From Streptomyces sp. PsTaAH-137 (lineage in GTDB: Bacteria > Actinomycetota > Actinomycetes > Streptomycetales > Streptomycetaceae): DNA of 64,000 nucleotides. The translations under genes and the position numbers were made by a program. This document shows positions 56,983-64,000 of this stretch, piece after piece. Every line of letters begins with the position of its first letter. The first letter of the stretch is position 1. The stretch is taken from NCBI RefSeq assembly GCF_003259365.1, contig NZ_QLLY01000004.1:372001-436000 (forward strand), read 5' to 3'. The notes under the pieces were generated by a model. It was not told the origin of the DNA. It worked only from the letters and a program-made list of their open reading frames with translations, and did not search any database.

Positions 56983-58103
56983 AGCCGCTCCACGGTGCCT
57001 TCGGAGACCGCGTACCGGGTGCCGGTCAGCACGCCGGGGACGTCGTCGTCGACCGCGGCCGTCACCAGGACCTGCTCACCGGGCGCGACGAGTTCCGCCA
57101 GGCGCTCGCGGCGGCGGGCGTCCAGCTCGGCGAAGACGTCGTCGAGGACGAGCACCGGCTCGTTCCCCTCGGCGCGCAGCAGGTCGTACGAGGCCAGGCG
57201 CAGCGCCAGCGCGTACGACCAGGACTCGCCGTGGCTCGCGTACCCCTTGGCGGGGAGCTGGCCCAGCTTGAGCAGCAGTTCGTCCCGGTGGGGTCCTACG
57301 AGCGTGACGCCCCGCTCGATCTCCTGCTTGCGGGCGCCTTCCAGAGCCGCGAGCAGTTGCTCGTACAGCTCCTCGCGCGCGTGGCCGACGATGTCGGGCG
57401 AGGACGGCTTGTACTCCAGGGCGACCGGTCCGCCGCCGGGGGCCAGCTGCTCGTACGCCTTGTCGGCCAGCGGCTGGAGTGTCGCGATGAGGTCGAGCCG
57501 CTGGGCGAGCAGTTCCGCGCCCGCGCGCGCGAGGTGCTGGTCCCACACATCGAGCGTGGACAGGTCCATGGTGCGGCCGCCGTGGCGGCGGGCGAGGGCC
57601 GCGGACTTCAGGAGCGTGTTGCGCTGCTTGAGGACGCGGTCGTAGTCGGAGCGCACCCCGGCCATGCGCGGCGAGCGGGCGGTGATCAGCTCGTCGAGGA
57701 AGCGGCGGCGCTCTCCGGGATCGCCCTTGATGAGCGCGAGGTCCTCGGGGGCGAACAGCACCGTGCGGACGATGCCCAGCACGTCACGCGGCCTGACCTG
57801 CGAGGACCTGTTGATACGGGCGCGGTTGGCCTTGCCGGGGTTCAGCTCCAGCTCGATCAGCTGCTGGCGCTCGCCCTGGCGCACCTGGGCCCTGATGACG
57901 GCGCGCTCGGCGCCCATGCGCACCAGGGGCGCGTCGGAGGAGACGCGGTGACTGCCCAGGGAGGCCAGATAGCCGACGGCCTCGACGAGGTTCGTCTTGC
58001 CCTGGCCGTTGGGGCCCACGAACGCGGTGACGCCCGGGTCGAGGGCGACCTCGGCCCGGGCGTACGAGCGGAAGTCGGCCAGTGACAGATGCGTGACGTG
58101 CAT
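56979..58103 (-). CDS. recF: RecF recombination/repair ATPase
   Basis: A 374-residue SMC-like ATPase that helps load RecA at single-strand gaps. Walker A is [13 protein letters not shown] (about 30-42), the ABC signature region follows [16 protein letters not shown], and Walker B is [15 protein letters not shown]. The N-terminus [14 protein letters not shown] is typical. GGAGG lies 13 nt before the ATG at 58103. Short 64-bp gap to gnd. Confidence 0.95.
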   Translation of the reverse strand: MHVTHLSLADFRSYARAEVALDPGVTAFVGPNGQGKTNLVEAVGYLASLGSHRVSSDAPLVRMGAERAVIRAQVRQGERQQLIELELNPGKANRARINRSSQVRPRDVLGIVRTVLFAPEDLALIKGDPGERRRFLDELITARSPRMAGVRSDYDRVLKQRNTLLKSAALARRHGGRTMDLSTLDVWDQHLARAGAELLAQRLDLIATLQPLADKAYEQLAPGGGPVALEYKPSSPDIVGHAREELYEQLLAALEGARKQEIERGVTLVGPHRDELLLKLGQLPAKGYASHGESWSYALALRLASYDLLRAEGNEPVLVLDDVFAELDARRRERLAELVAPGEQVLVTAAVDDDVPGVLTGTRYAVSEGTVERL

Positions 58104-58167
58104 GGTCGTGGGCCGACCTCCCCCAACGTTCCGAACGTTCTGAACAGCGGTTGTCTACAGCTGTGGA

Positions 58168-59043
58168 TTACTTCTTCTCGACGGCGTGACCGCCGAACTG
58201 GTTGCGCAGCGCGGCGATCATCTTCATCTGCGGCGAGTCGTCCTGGCGGGACGCGAAGCGCGCGAAGAGCGACGCGGTGATCGCGGGCAGCGGCACCGCG
58301 TTGTCGATCGCGGCCTCCACCGTCCAGCGGCCCTCGCCGGAGTCCTGCGCGAAGCCGCGCAGCTGCTCCAGGTGCTCGTCCTCGTCGAGGGCGTTGACGG
58401 CGAGGTCGAGCAGCCAGGAACGGATGACCGTGCCCTCCTGCCAGGAGCGGAAGACCTCACGGACGTCAGTCACCGAGTCCACGGCCTCCAGGAGCTCCCA
58501 GCCCTCGGCGTAGGCCTGCATCATGGCGTACTCGATGCCGTTGTGGACCATCTTCGCGAAGTGGCCCGCGCCGACCTTGCCCGCGTGGACCGAACCGAAG
58601 TCGCCCTCCGGCTTCAGCGCGTCGAAGATCGGCTGCACCTTGGCGACGTCCTCGGCCGCGCCGCCGTACATCAGCGCGTACCCGTTCTCCAGGCCCCAGA
58701 CGCCGCCGGAGACGCCGCAGTCGACGAAGCCGATGTTCTTGATGCCGAGCTCGACCGCGTGCTTCTCGTCGTCCGTCCAGCGCGAATTGCCGCCGTCGAC
58801 GACGACGTCGCCCGGCTCGAGCAGGTCGGCCAGCTCGTCGACGGTGGACTGGGTCGCGGCGCCGGCGGGGACCATCACCCACACCACGCGCGGGCCCTTG
58901 AGGCTGCCCACAAGCTCTTCGAGGCTGTGGACGTCCGCGAGGTCCGGATTGCGGTCGTAGCCGATGACGGTGTGGCCTGCGCGGCGGATGCGCTCGCGCA
59001 TGTTGCCGCCCATCTTGCCGAGGCCGACGAGACCGAGCTCCAT
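58168..59043 (-). CDS. gnd: 6-phosphogluconate dehydrogenase, decarboxylating (short type)
   Basis: A 291-residue enzyme of the pentose phosphate pathway, making ribulose 5-phosphate and NAD(P)H. The N-terminus MELGLVGLGKMGGNM is the nucleotide fold, and DGGNSRWTDD, VDCGVSGGVWGLENGY and KMVHNGIEYAMMQAYAEG are substrate-binding motifs. It is the short GndA/YqeC-like type (about 295), not the 470-residue form. Position between dnaN and recF is typical of Streptomyces. The stop overlaps a DnaA-like box TGTGGATTA (58162-58170). Confidence 0.93.
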   Translation of the reverse strand: MELGLVGLGKMGGNMRERIRRAGHTVIGYDRNPDLADVHSLEELVGSLKGPRVVWVMVPAGAATQSTVDELADLLEPGDVVVDGGNSRWTDDEKHAVELGIKNIGFVDCGVSGGVWGLENGYALMYGGAAEDVAKVQPIFDALKPEGDFGSVHAGKVGAGHFAKMVHNGIEYAMMQAYAEGWELLEAVDSVTDVREVFRSWQEGTVIRSWLLDLAVNALDEDEHLEQLRGFAQDSGEGRWTVEAAIDNAVPLPAITASLFARFASRQDDSPQMKMIAALRNQFGGHAVEKK

Positions 59044-59171
59044 CAGTGGTTCCTTACGTTGCGACGGGGCGTGAGGTGGTGGGTGGAGCGGTACGGGCAC
59101 GCACGCCTGCGTGCCGTCTCGTACCCGCGTCCGAGCCTAAACCCGGACGCTCCCGCCCACCTGTGGGCAAA

Positions 59172-59197
59172 GCCGCTCCGGTGAACCCGGGAGCGGC
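59172..59197 (-). terminator. Small hairpin at the end of dnaN
   Basis: GCCGCTCC (59172-59179) and GGAGCGGC (59190-59197) pair over an 10-nt loop, 17 bp past the dnaN stop. Confidence 0.55.
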
Positions 59198-59213
59198 CCG
59201 CCCCGCGGTGGCC

Positions 59214-60344
59214 TCAGCCCGACAGCCGCACCGGCATGATCAGGTACTTGTACGCGTCGTCCGCCTCGGCGTCCACGGCCGGCTTGCCGGAGAGCAGCGC
59301 GGGCTTGGTGGACGTCGTGAACGACAGCTGGGCGACCGGGGAGTCGATCGCGCTCAGGCCGTCCAGCAGGAACGTCGGGTTGAAGGCGATGGAGATGTCG
59401 TCGCCGTCCAGCTGGGCGTCGACCCTTTCCACAGCCTGTGCGTCGTCGCTGGAGCCGGCCTCCAGGATGAGCACGCCCTGCTCGAAGCTGAGCCGCACCG
59501 GGGTGTTGCGCTCGGCGACCAGGGCCACACGCTTGACGGCCTCCACGAAGGGGGCGGTCTCGATCACGGCCACGGAGTTGAACTCCGTCGGGAACAGCGT
59601 GCGGTACTTCGGGAGGTCGCCCTCCAGGAGGCGGGTGGTCGTGCGACGGCCCGCGCCCTCGAAGCCGATGAGGCCCTCGCCCGCGCCCGAGCCGGACAGC
59701 GCCAGGGTGACCGTGTCGCCGCTCGTGAGGGCCTTGGCGGTGTCCAGGAGCGTCTTGGCGGGCACCAGGGCGACCGCGGACGCCTCGTCGTCCTCCGGCT
59801 TCCACTGGAACTCGCGCACGGCGAAGCGGTAGCGGTCGGTGGACGCCAGGGTCACCGTGCCGCCCTCGATCTCGATGCGCACACCGGTGAGGACGGGCAG
59901 CGTGTCGTCGCGGCCGGCGGCGATGGCCACCTGCTGCGCGGCGGAGGCGAAGACGTCGCCCGGGACGGTGCCCGTGGCGGTCGGCATCTGCGGCAGCGCC
60001 GGGTACTCCTCCACAGGAAGCGTGTGGAGTGTGAATCGCGAGGAGCCGCAGACCACGGTCGCCCGTACACCGTCTGTGGAGATCTCCACCGGGCGGTTGG
60101 GCAGGGCGCGGCAGATGTCGGCGAGGAGGCGGCCGGAGACGAGCACCGTGCCCTCCTCGTCGATCTCCGCGTCCACGGAGACGCGTGCCGAGACCTCGTA
60201 GTCGAAGCTCGACAGGCTGAGCGCGCCCTCCTCGGCCTTCAGCAGAAGGCCCGCGAGGACGGGCGCAGGCGGTCGTGCCGGAAGGCTGCGCGCCGCCCAG
60301 GCCACCGCCTCCGCGAGTACGTCGCGTTCCACCCGGATCTTCAC
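59214..60344 (-). CDS. dnaN: DNA polymerase III beta (sliding clamp)
   Basis: A 376-residue sliding clamp that tethers DNA polymerase III. Three clamp domains are recognisable: LLLKAEEGALSLSSFDYEV in domain 1, VAIAAGRDDTLPVLTGVRIE in domain 2 and LNPTFLLDGL-like FNPTFLLDGLSAI plus the C-terminal IMPVRLSG in domain 3. The GTG start at 60344 has AGGAGGCGG upstream. It is the first gene leftward from oriC. Confidence 0.97.
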   Translation of the reverse strand: MKIRVERDVLAEAVAWAARSLPARPPAPVLAGLLLKAEEGALSLSSFDYEVSARVSVDAEIDEEGTVLVSGRLLADICRALPNRPVEISTDGVRATVVCGSSRFTLHTLPVEEYPALPQMPTATGTVPGDVFASAAQQVAIAAGRDDTLPVLTGVRIEIEGGTVTLASTDRYRFAVREFQWKPEDDEASAVALVPAKTLLDTAKALTSGDTVTLALSGSGAGEGLIGFEGAGRRTTTRLLEGDLPKYRTLFPTEFNSVAVIETAPFVEAVKRVALVAERNTPVRLSFEQGVLILEAGSSDDAQAVERVDAQLDGDDISIAFNPTFLLDGLSAIDSPVAQLSFTTSTKPALLSGKPAVDAEADDAYKYLIMPVRLSG

Positions 60345-61246
60345 TTAAGCCGCCTCCTGCTGTTGCTGGCTGCTCTCGCCCTGCATCGGTCTTCGGTCTT
60401 CGTCGGCTGACGTCGGTGTCGATCGACCCACAGCTGGGGATGAACACCGGGGACCAGTCTGACGCACCGCACTGACAGCTGGTGCCTTCCTCGGTCAAGT
60501 CATGCCGAGGCGCGGTCGAGGTGCCGAGAGCGAGTTGTGCACAGCCCCCGCTTCGATACGGATTCCCAGCTCTCTCTAGTTGTCAGTAGTAGTAGGGGCT
60601 GTGGAAACCGTGGAAAACCTCTTCTTCGCAGGTCAGAGGCGGTTTTTTGTCCACTGCGCCTGTGGGCCGCGGCCGTGGAAAACAGGGCACTTCTGTGGAC
60701 GGGCGAAAGTTCTGCACACCCGATGCACAGGCTGAGGCGACTTCTCCCCAGCGCCGTCCCCAGCTTTGCCCGCGTTCCCCACAGCCCAACCGACCCCCTT
60801 GGTGTGACGCCTTTCACTCGCGACGGTGATGAGGCGCGTCGCGTTGCCGAACAGTGGACAGCCGTGTGGAGAAGCTCCGGATCACTGTGCACAACAGCTG
60901 GCATCCTGTGGGTCGGCGGTGGACAACGGCATGCACAGCCTGTGGAAGAAAAATCTGTCCACAGGGTGTGGAGATCGTCTGTCCACGAATCCACAGCCCT
61001 CTGAGCTGGGCTGATGCCCTGTCATGCGCCTGCGCTGTGGATGCCGTCTGGACAACTTTCCGGTCCCCAGGGTGTGGACCGGAAAAACCCGGCACATCTG
61101 TGGAGAACCCCCGTAACTTGCTGCGGAATCGAACACCGGCTCAGCTCGGGGGCCCGCGCCGCGCCCCCGGAGACACCGAAAAGGGCGCCCCGGAGTTGTT
61201 CCGGAGCGCCCTTCAGGGACGTACGAGAGCCGTCAGCGGCCCGCTG
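60345..61246. other. oriC: oriC, replication origin with multiple DnaA boxes
   Basis: The 902-bp dnaN-dnaA gap. About twenty DnaA-like 9-mers lie at about 60535-61106, most with one mismatch: TTGTGCACA (60535), TTGTCCACT (60647), TGTGGAGAA (60865), TGTGCACAA (60886), GGTGGACAA (60918), CTGTCCACA (60955), TGTGGACCG (61072), TGTGGAGAA (61098) and others in both directions. A local AT-rich segment with AGTAGTAGTAGG is at about 60578-60597. This structure matches the known Streptomyces origin. Confidence 0.93.
61181..61213 (-). terminator. Terminator of dnaA
   Basis: AAGGGCGCCCCGGA (61181-61194) pairs with TCCGGAGCGCCCTT (61200-61213) with one mismatch. It is 34 bp past the dnaA stop and keeps transcription out of oriC. 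Confidence 0.8.
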
Positions 61247-63322
61247 TCAGCCGTTCTTGATGCGGTTGGTCAGCTCGGTGACCTGGTTGTAGATGGAGCG
61301 CCGCTCGGCCATCAGCGCGCGGATCTTGCGGTCGGCGTGCATCACGGTCGTGTGGTCGCGGCCGCCGAACTGCGCGCCGATCTTCGGCAGGGAGAGGTCC
61401 GTCAGCTCACGGCACAGGTACATCGCGATCTGCCGGGCCGTCACGAGCACGCGGCTGCGCGAGGATCCGCACAGATCCTCCACCGTGAGCCCGAAGTAGT
61501 CCGCGGTCGCCGCCATGATCGCCGACGCCGTGATCTCGGGAGCCGCGTCCTCGCCGCCGGGGATCAGGTCCTTCAGGACGATCTCCGTGAGGCCCAGGTC
61601 CACCGGCTGCCGGTTGAGCGAGGCGAACGCCGTGACGCGGATCAACGCCCCTTCCAGCTCACGGATGTTCCGCGAGATGCGGGACGCGATGAACTCCAGG
61701 ACCTCCGGCGGCGCGTTGAGCTGCTCCTGCACCGCCTTCTTGCGGAGGATCGCGATACGGGTCTCCAGCTCGGGCGGCTGGACGTCCGTGATCAGGCCCC
61801 ACTCGAAACGGTTCCGCAGCCGGTCCTCCAGGGTCACCAGCTGCTTGGGCGGCCGGTCGCTGGAGAGCACGATCTGCTTGTTCGCGTTGTGGAGGGTGTT
61901 GAAGGTGTGGAAGAACTCCTCCTGCGTCGACTCCTTGTCCGCGAGGAACTGGATGTCGTCGACGAGCAGGATGTCCATCTCGCGGTACCGCTTGCGGAAG
62001 GAGTCGCCCTTGCCGTCGCGGATCGAGTTGATGAACTCGTTGGTGAACTCCTCGGAGCTCACGTACCGCACGCGCGTGCCCGGATAGAGGCTGCGCGCGT
62101 AGTGACCGATGGCGTGCAGCAGGTGCGTCTTGCCGAGACCCGACTCCCCGTAGATGAAGAGCGGGTTGTACGCCTTGGCCGGCGCCTCGGCGACGGCGAC
62201 CGCGGCCGCGTGCGCGAAGCGGTTCGACGCGCCGATGACGAACGTGTCGAAGAGGTACTTGGGATTCAGGCGCGCGGTCGGCTCACCGGGGCCCGTCGCG
62301 GGCGCCGGCTGCGCGGCCAGCGGACCGGGGGCACCCGACGGCACACCGCGGCCGGGCCCGCCGTCGTGCCCGGGGCGGCCGCCCATCGTGGGCTCGCCGC
62401 CGTCCCGCCGCCGGCTCTCGCGCGGCGCCGCGTCGTAGCCGCCGCGTTCCTCATAAGGGGAGCGCTCTTCGTAGGAGGGGCGGTCCACCGGCTTCTGCTC
62501 GTACGGCGAGCGCTCCGGCTGCTGGTCGTAGCGGCCGCGCTCGGACTCGTAGCCCTGCGGCTCGTAGGGCGGGCGCTCCTGCTGCCGGTAGTCGTGCTGG
62601 GGCTGCTGCGGGGGCGTCGCGTACGGGTCGCGCTCGGGGAAGCCGAGCCGCTGCTGCTGCCACCCGTAGTCGTCCTGCTGCGGCCGGGGCCAGGCGCCGG
62701 GCTGGGGGCGCTGGTAGTCCGGGTAGGCGGGGCGGGCGGTCGGCAGCTGGTCCTCGCGCTCACGGTCCCGCTCGCGCGGGGAGGGCTGCTGCTGGTCGCG
62801 CTGGTCGCCGCGGGTGACGGCCTGGCCGCCCTGGCCGCGGTCGTCCCCGCCCCGGCGCTCGTACGGGTCGTAGCCGCCGTAGGCGTCACGGCCGGTGTAG
62901 GAGTCGTGGGTGTCGCGGGTGTCACGGCTCTCGTACGGCTCGTGTCCCTGACCGGGCGCGGAGGACGGCTCGGTGTCCGGGTAGCTCTCGTACTCCTCGT
63001 AGCGCTGCTGCTGGACCGGCGGGGCCGGGGGCGCGGGCGGCTCGCCCATGGAGTCGTCGACCGTGATCGCGATCCGGATGGGGCGGCCGCACTCGCGGCT
63101 GAGGGTCTCGCTCACGACCGGCGCGAGCCGGCCCTCGAGTACGCCCTTCGCGAATTCGTTGGGCACCGCCAGGAGGGCCGTGTCGGCGACGAGGGCCAAG
63201 GGCTGGCAGCGCTTGATCCAGTGTTCGTCCTTCGTCTCGACGCCCTGCCCGCGGCCTTCCCCGAGGAGTTGCTCCAGAACTCGTGGCCACACTGCGGCAA
63301 GATCGGCAGGTACGTCAGCCAC
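61247..63322 (-). CDS. dnaA: Chromosomal replication initiator DnaA
   Basis: A 691-residue AAA+ initiator. Domain I (1-95) begins [20 protein letters not shown]. Domain II is an unusually long linker (about 95-345) rich in Tyr, Asp, Glu, Gln and Arg, with many short DxYGxY-like repeats. Domain III starts at [12 protein letters not shown] (about 353) with Walker [10 protein letters not shown] (about 391) and Walker [12 protein letters not shown]. Domain IV has the DnaA-box-binding signature [17 protein letters not shown] at 63322 fits S. coelicolor DnaA, which is about 35 residues shorter because of the linker. Confidence 0.98.
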   Translation of the reverse strand: MADVPADLAAVWPRVLEQLLGEGRGQGVETKDEHWIKRCQPLALVADTALLAVPNEFAKGVLEGRLAPVVSETLSRECGRPIRIAITVDDSMGEPPAPPAPPVQQQRYEEYESYPDTEPSSAPGQGHEPYESRDTRDTHDSYTGRDAYGGYDPYERRGGDDRGQGGQAVTRGDQRDQQQPSPRERDREREDQLPTARPAYPDYQRPQPGAWPRPQQDDYGWQQQRLGFPERDPYATPPQQPQHDYRQQERPPYEPQGYESERGRYDQQPERSPYEQKPVDRPSYEERSPYEERGGYDAAPRESRRRDGGEPTMGGRPGHDGGPGRGVPSGAPGPLAAQPAPATGPGEPTARLNPKYLFDTFVIGASNRFAHAAAVAVAEAPAKAYNPLFIYGESGLGKTHLLHAIGHYARSLYPGTRVRYVSSEEFTNEFINSIRDGKGDSFRKRYREMDILLVDDIQFLADKESTQEEFFHTFNTLHNANKQIVLSSDRPPKQLVTLEDRLRNRFEWGLITDVQPPELETRIAILRKKAVQEQLNAPPEVLEFIASRISRNIRELEGALIRVTAFASLNRQPVDLGLTEIVLKDLIPGGEDAAPEITASAIMAATADYFGLTVEDLCGSSRSRVLVTARQIAMYLCRELTDLSLPKIGAQFGGRDHTTVMHADRKIRALMAERRSIYNQVTELTNRIKNG

Positions 63323-63739
63323 AGGGCACGCTCTCTCGCTGGTCCCACGAACGTGTGATTCCTGGGACGGATTGGGTGGGGAGGCCGGAGCCGGATCGGG
63401 AAGGAAACCGGGTGGGGTGGTGAGAAGGGAACGAATCGGAGTTCAGCCACGGTAGTCAGCGCGACCGCTGCGGTTCAAGTTGTTGTCCCCAGCCTGTGGA
63501 CAGTGTCTCCCGCGTGACGCTGGTTTGACCGGATGGCGTAGCCGCGCGTACCGTAACCAGGTCGAGTTGTCGATGGCTGCTGCCGCCTGCCTCCGATGGG
63601 CAAGGTCACGGTCCACGAGTTTTTTCAGCTTCTCTGTGGTCCGTCTAGCGGTGCACTCGGGCGTATTGCGAGCTACTCGTGGGCGCACGGTGACAGCCAG
63701 GCGATGTCCCGCCAACCCACGTTTTTCAGGAGCCCCCGA
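63323..63739. promoter_or_regulatory. dnaA-rpmH divergent promoter region
   Basis: A 417-bp gap without genes. DnaA-like boxes TTGTCCCCA (63483-63491) and TGTGGACAG (63495-63503) lie 170 bp upstream of dnaA and suggest autoregulation. A good vegetative promoter for rpmH is TTGACC (63525-63530), an 18-bp spacer and TACCGT (63549-63554). Confidence 0.65.
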
Positions 63740-63877
63740 GTGAGCAAGCGCACCTTCCAGCCGAACAACCGTCGTCGCGCCAAGACCCACGGTTTCCGCC
63801 TTCGCATGCGGACCCGCGCCGGTCGTGCGATCCTCGCCAACCGCCGTGGCAAGGGTCGCGCCAGCCTGTCCGCCTGA
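63740..63877 (+). CDS. rpmH: 50S ribosomal protein L34
   Basis: A 45-residue basic protein of the large ribosomal subunit. The sequence begins [20 protein letters not shown] and ends GRASLSA, a normal L34. GTG at 63740 follows AGGAG. It leads the rpmH-rnpA transcript away from oriC. Confidence 0.98.
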   Translation: MSKRTFQPNNRRRAKTHGFRLRMRTRAGRAILANRRGKGRASLSA

Positions 63878-63897
63878 TCGCGTAAACAGGTCATGAC

Positions 63898-64000
63898 GTG
63901 CTGCCTACCGAGCATCGGCTGAGGCGGCGCGAAGAATTCGCGACCGCGGTACGACGAGGCCGTCGGGCCGGACGCCCGCTTCTCGTCGTCCACCTACGCA
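63898..64000 (+). CDS. rnpA: Ribonuclease P protein component (5' part, cut by window edge)
   Basis: The first 34 residues begin [20 protein letters not shown], the standard RnpA N-terminus. RnpA aids the RNase P RNA in maturing tRNA 5' ends. GTG at 63898 lies 20 bp after rpmH with a weak AGG site. The rest of the gene, with the RNR motif, is outside the window. Confidence 0.93.
   Translation, partial: MLPTEHRLRRREEFATAVRRGRRAGRPLLVVHLR

Overview
The window is about 64 kb of a very GC-rich actinobacterial chromosome, almost certainly a Streptomyces or close relative. Evidence seen directly: strong third-position GC bias, frequent GTG starts, GTGA/ATGA start-stop overlaps, the gene order rnpA-rpmH-dnaA-oriC-dnaN-gnd-recF-DUF721-gyrB-gyrA-DUF3566, and lineage proteins such as CrgA, DUF5324, DUF6344, three class E-type sortases and Bpa. 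There are no insertion sequences, phage genes or CRISPR arrays. This is a conserved core region running leftwards from the replication origin.

Layout. 1-6.7 kb: the end of a Ser/Thr kinase gene, the proteasome activator Bpa, a quinone oxidoreductase, a TrkA-type potassium channel with a perfect ParB site (parS) at its start, and molybdenum-cofactor genes (moeA, mobA-DUF6457 fusion). 6.7-23.3 kb is a catabolic block: a branched-chain 2-oxoacid dehydrogenase operon (E1alpha, E1beta, E2) facing an Lrp-type regulator; then a TetR regulator with a 3-hydroxyacyl-CoA dehydrogenase, facing paaN; an rRNA/tRNA methyltransferase; an HTTM/DUF5819 membrane pair; the phenylacetyl-CoA epoxidase operon paaABCDE; and an acyl-CoA dehydrogenase. 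Near-identical 14-bp palindromes occur in the bkd, paaN and paaA promoters, which suggests one TetR regulator controls all three.

23.3-27.8 kb: rhodanese, J-like protein, DUF2252 protein, a HxlR regulator facing an FMN-dependent azoreductase, and tRNA-Leu. 28.2-36.4 kb: the classical cell-envelope signalling cluster fhaA-fhaB-pstP-rodA-pbpA-pknB. 36.4-41.3 kb: three sortases, pabA, a previously easily missed 53-residue membrane protein, DUF881 and the division regulator crgA. 41.3-50.6 kb: a strong DnaA-box cluster, rhomboid, cyclophilin, DUF5324, tRNA-Ala, an HTH regulator with a second full-length kinase, secreted proteins, a GNAT acetyltransferase and tRNA-Ile. 50.7-64 kb: the replication/topoisomerase block with oriC between dnaN and dnaA, ending inside rnpA.

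The most unusual non-coding structures are a run of about ten 9-10 bp phased repeats upstream of the DUF5324 gene (43293-43390), a 32-bp-period degenerate tandem repeat (49545-49644), the consensus DnaA-box cluster 20 kb from oriC (41364-41598), and DnaA-like boxes that sit beside the shared TetR operators of the bkd/paa genes.
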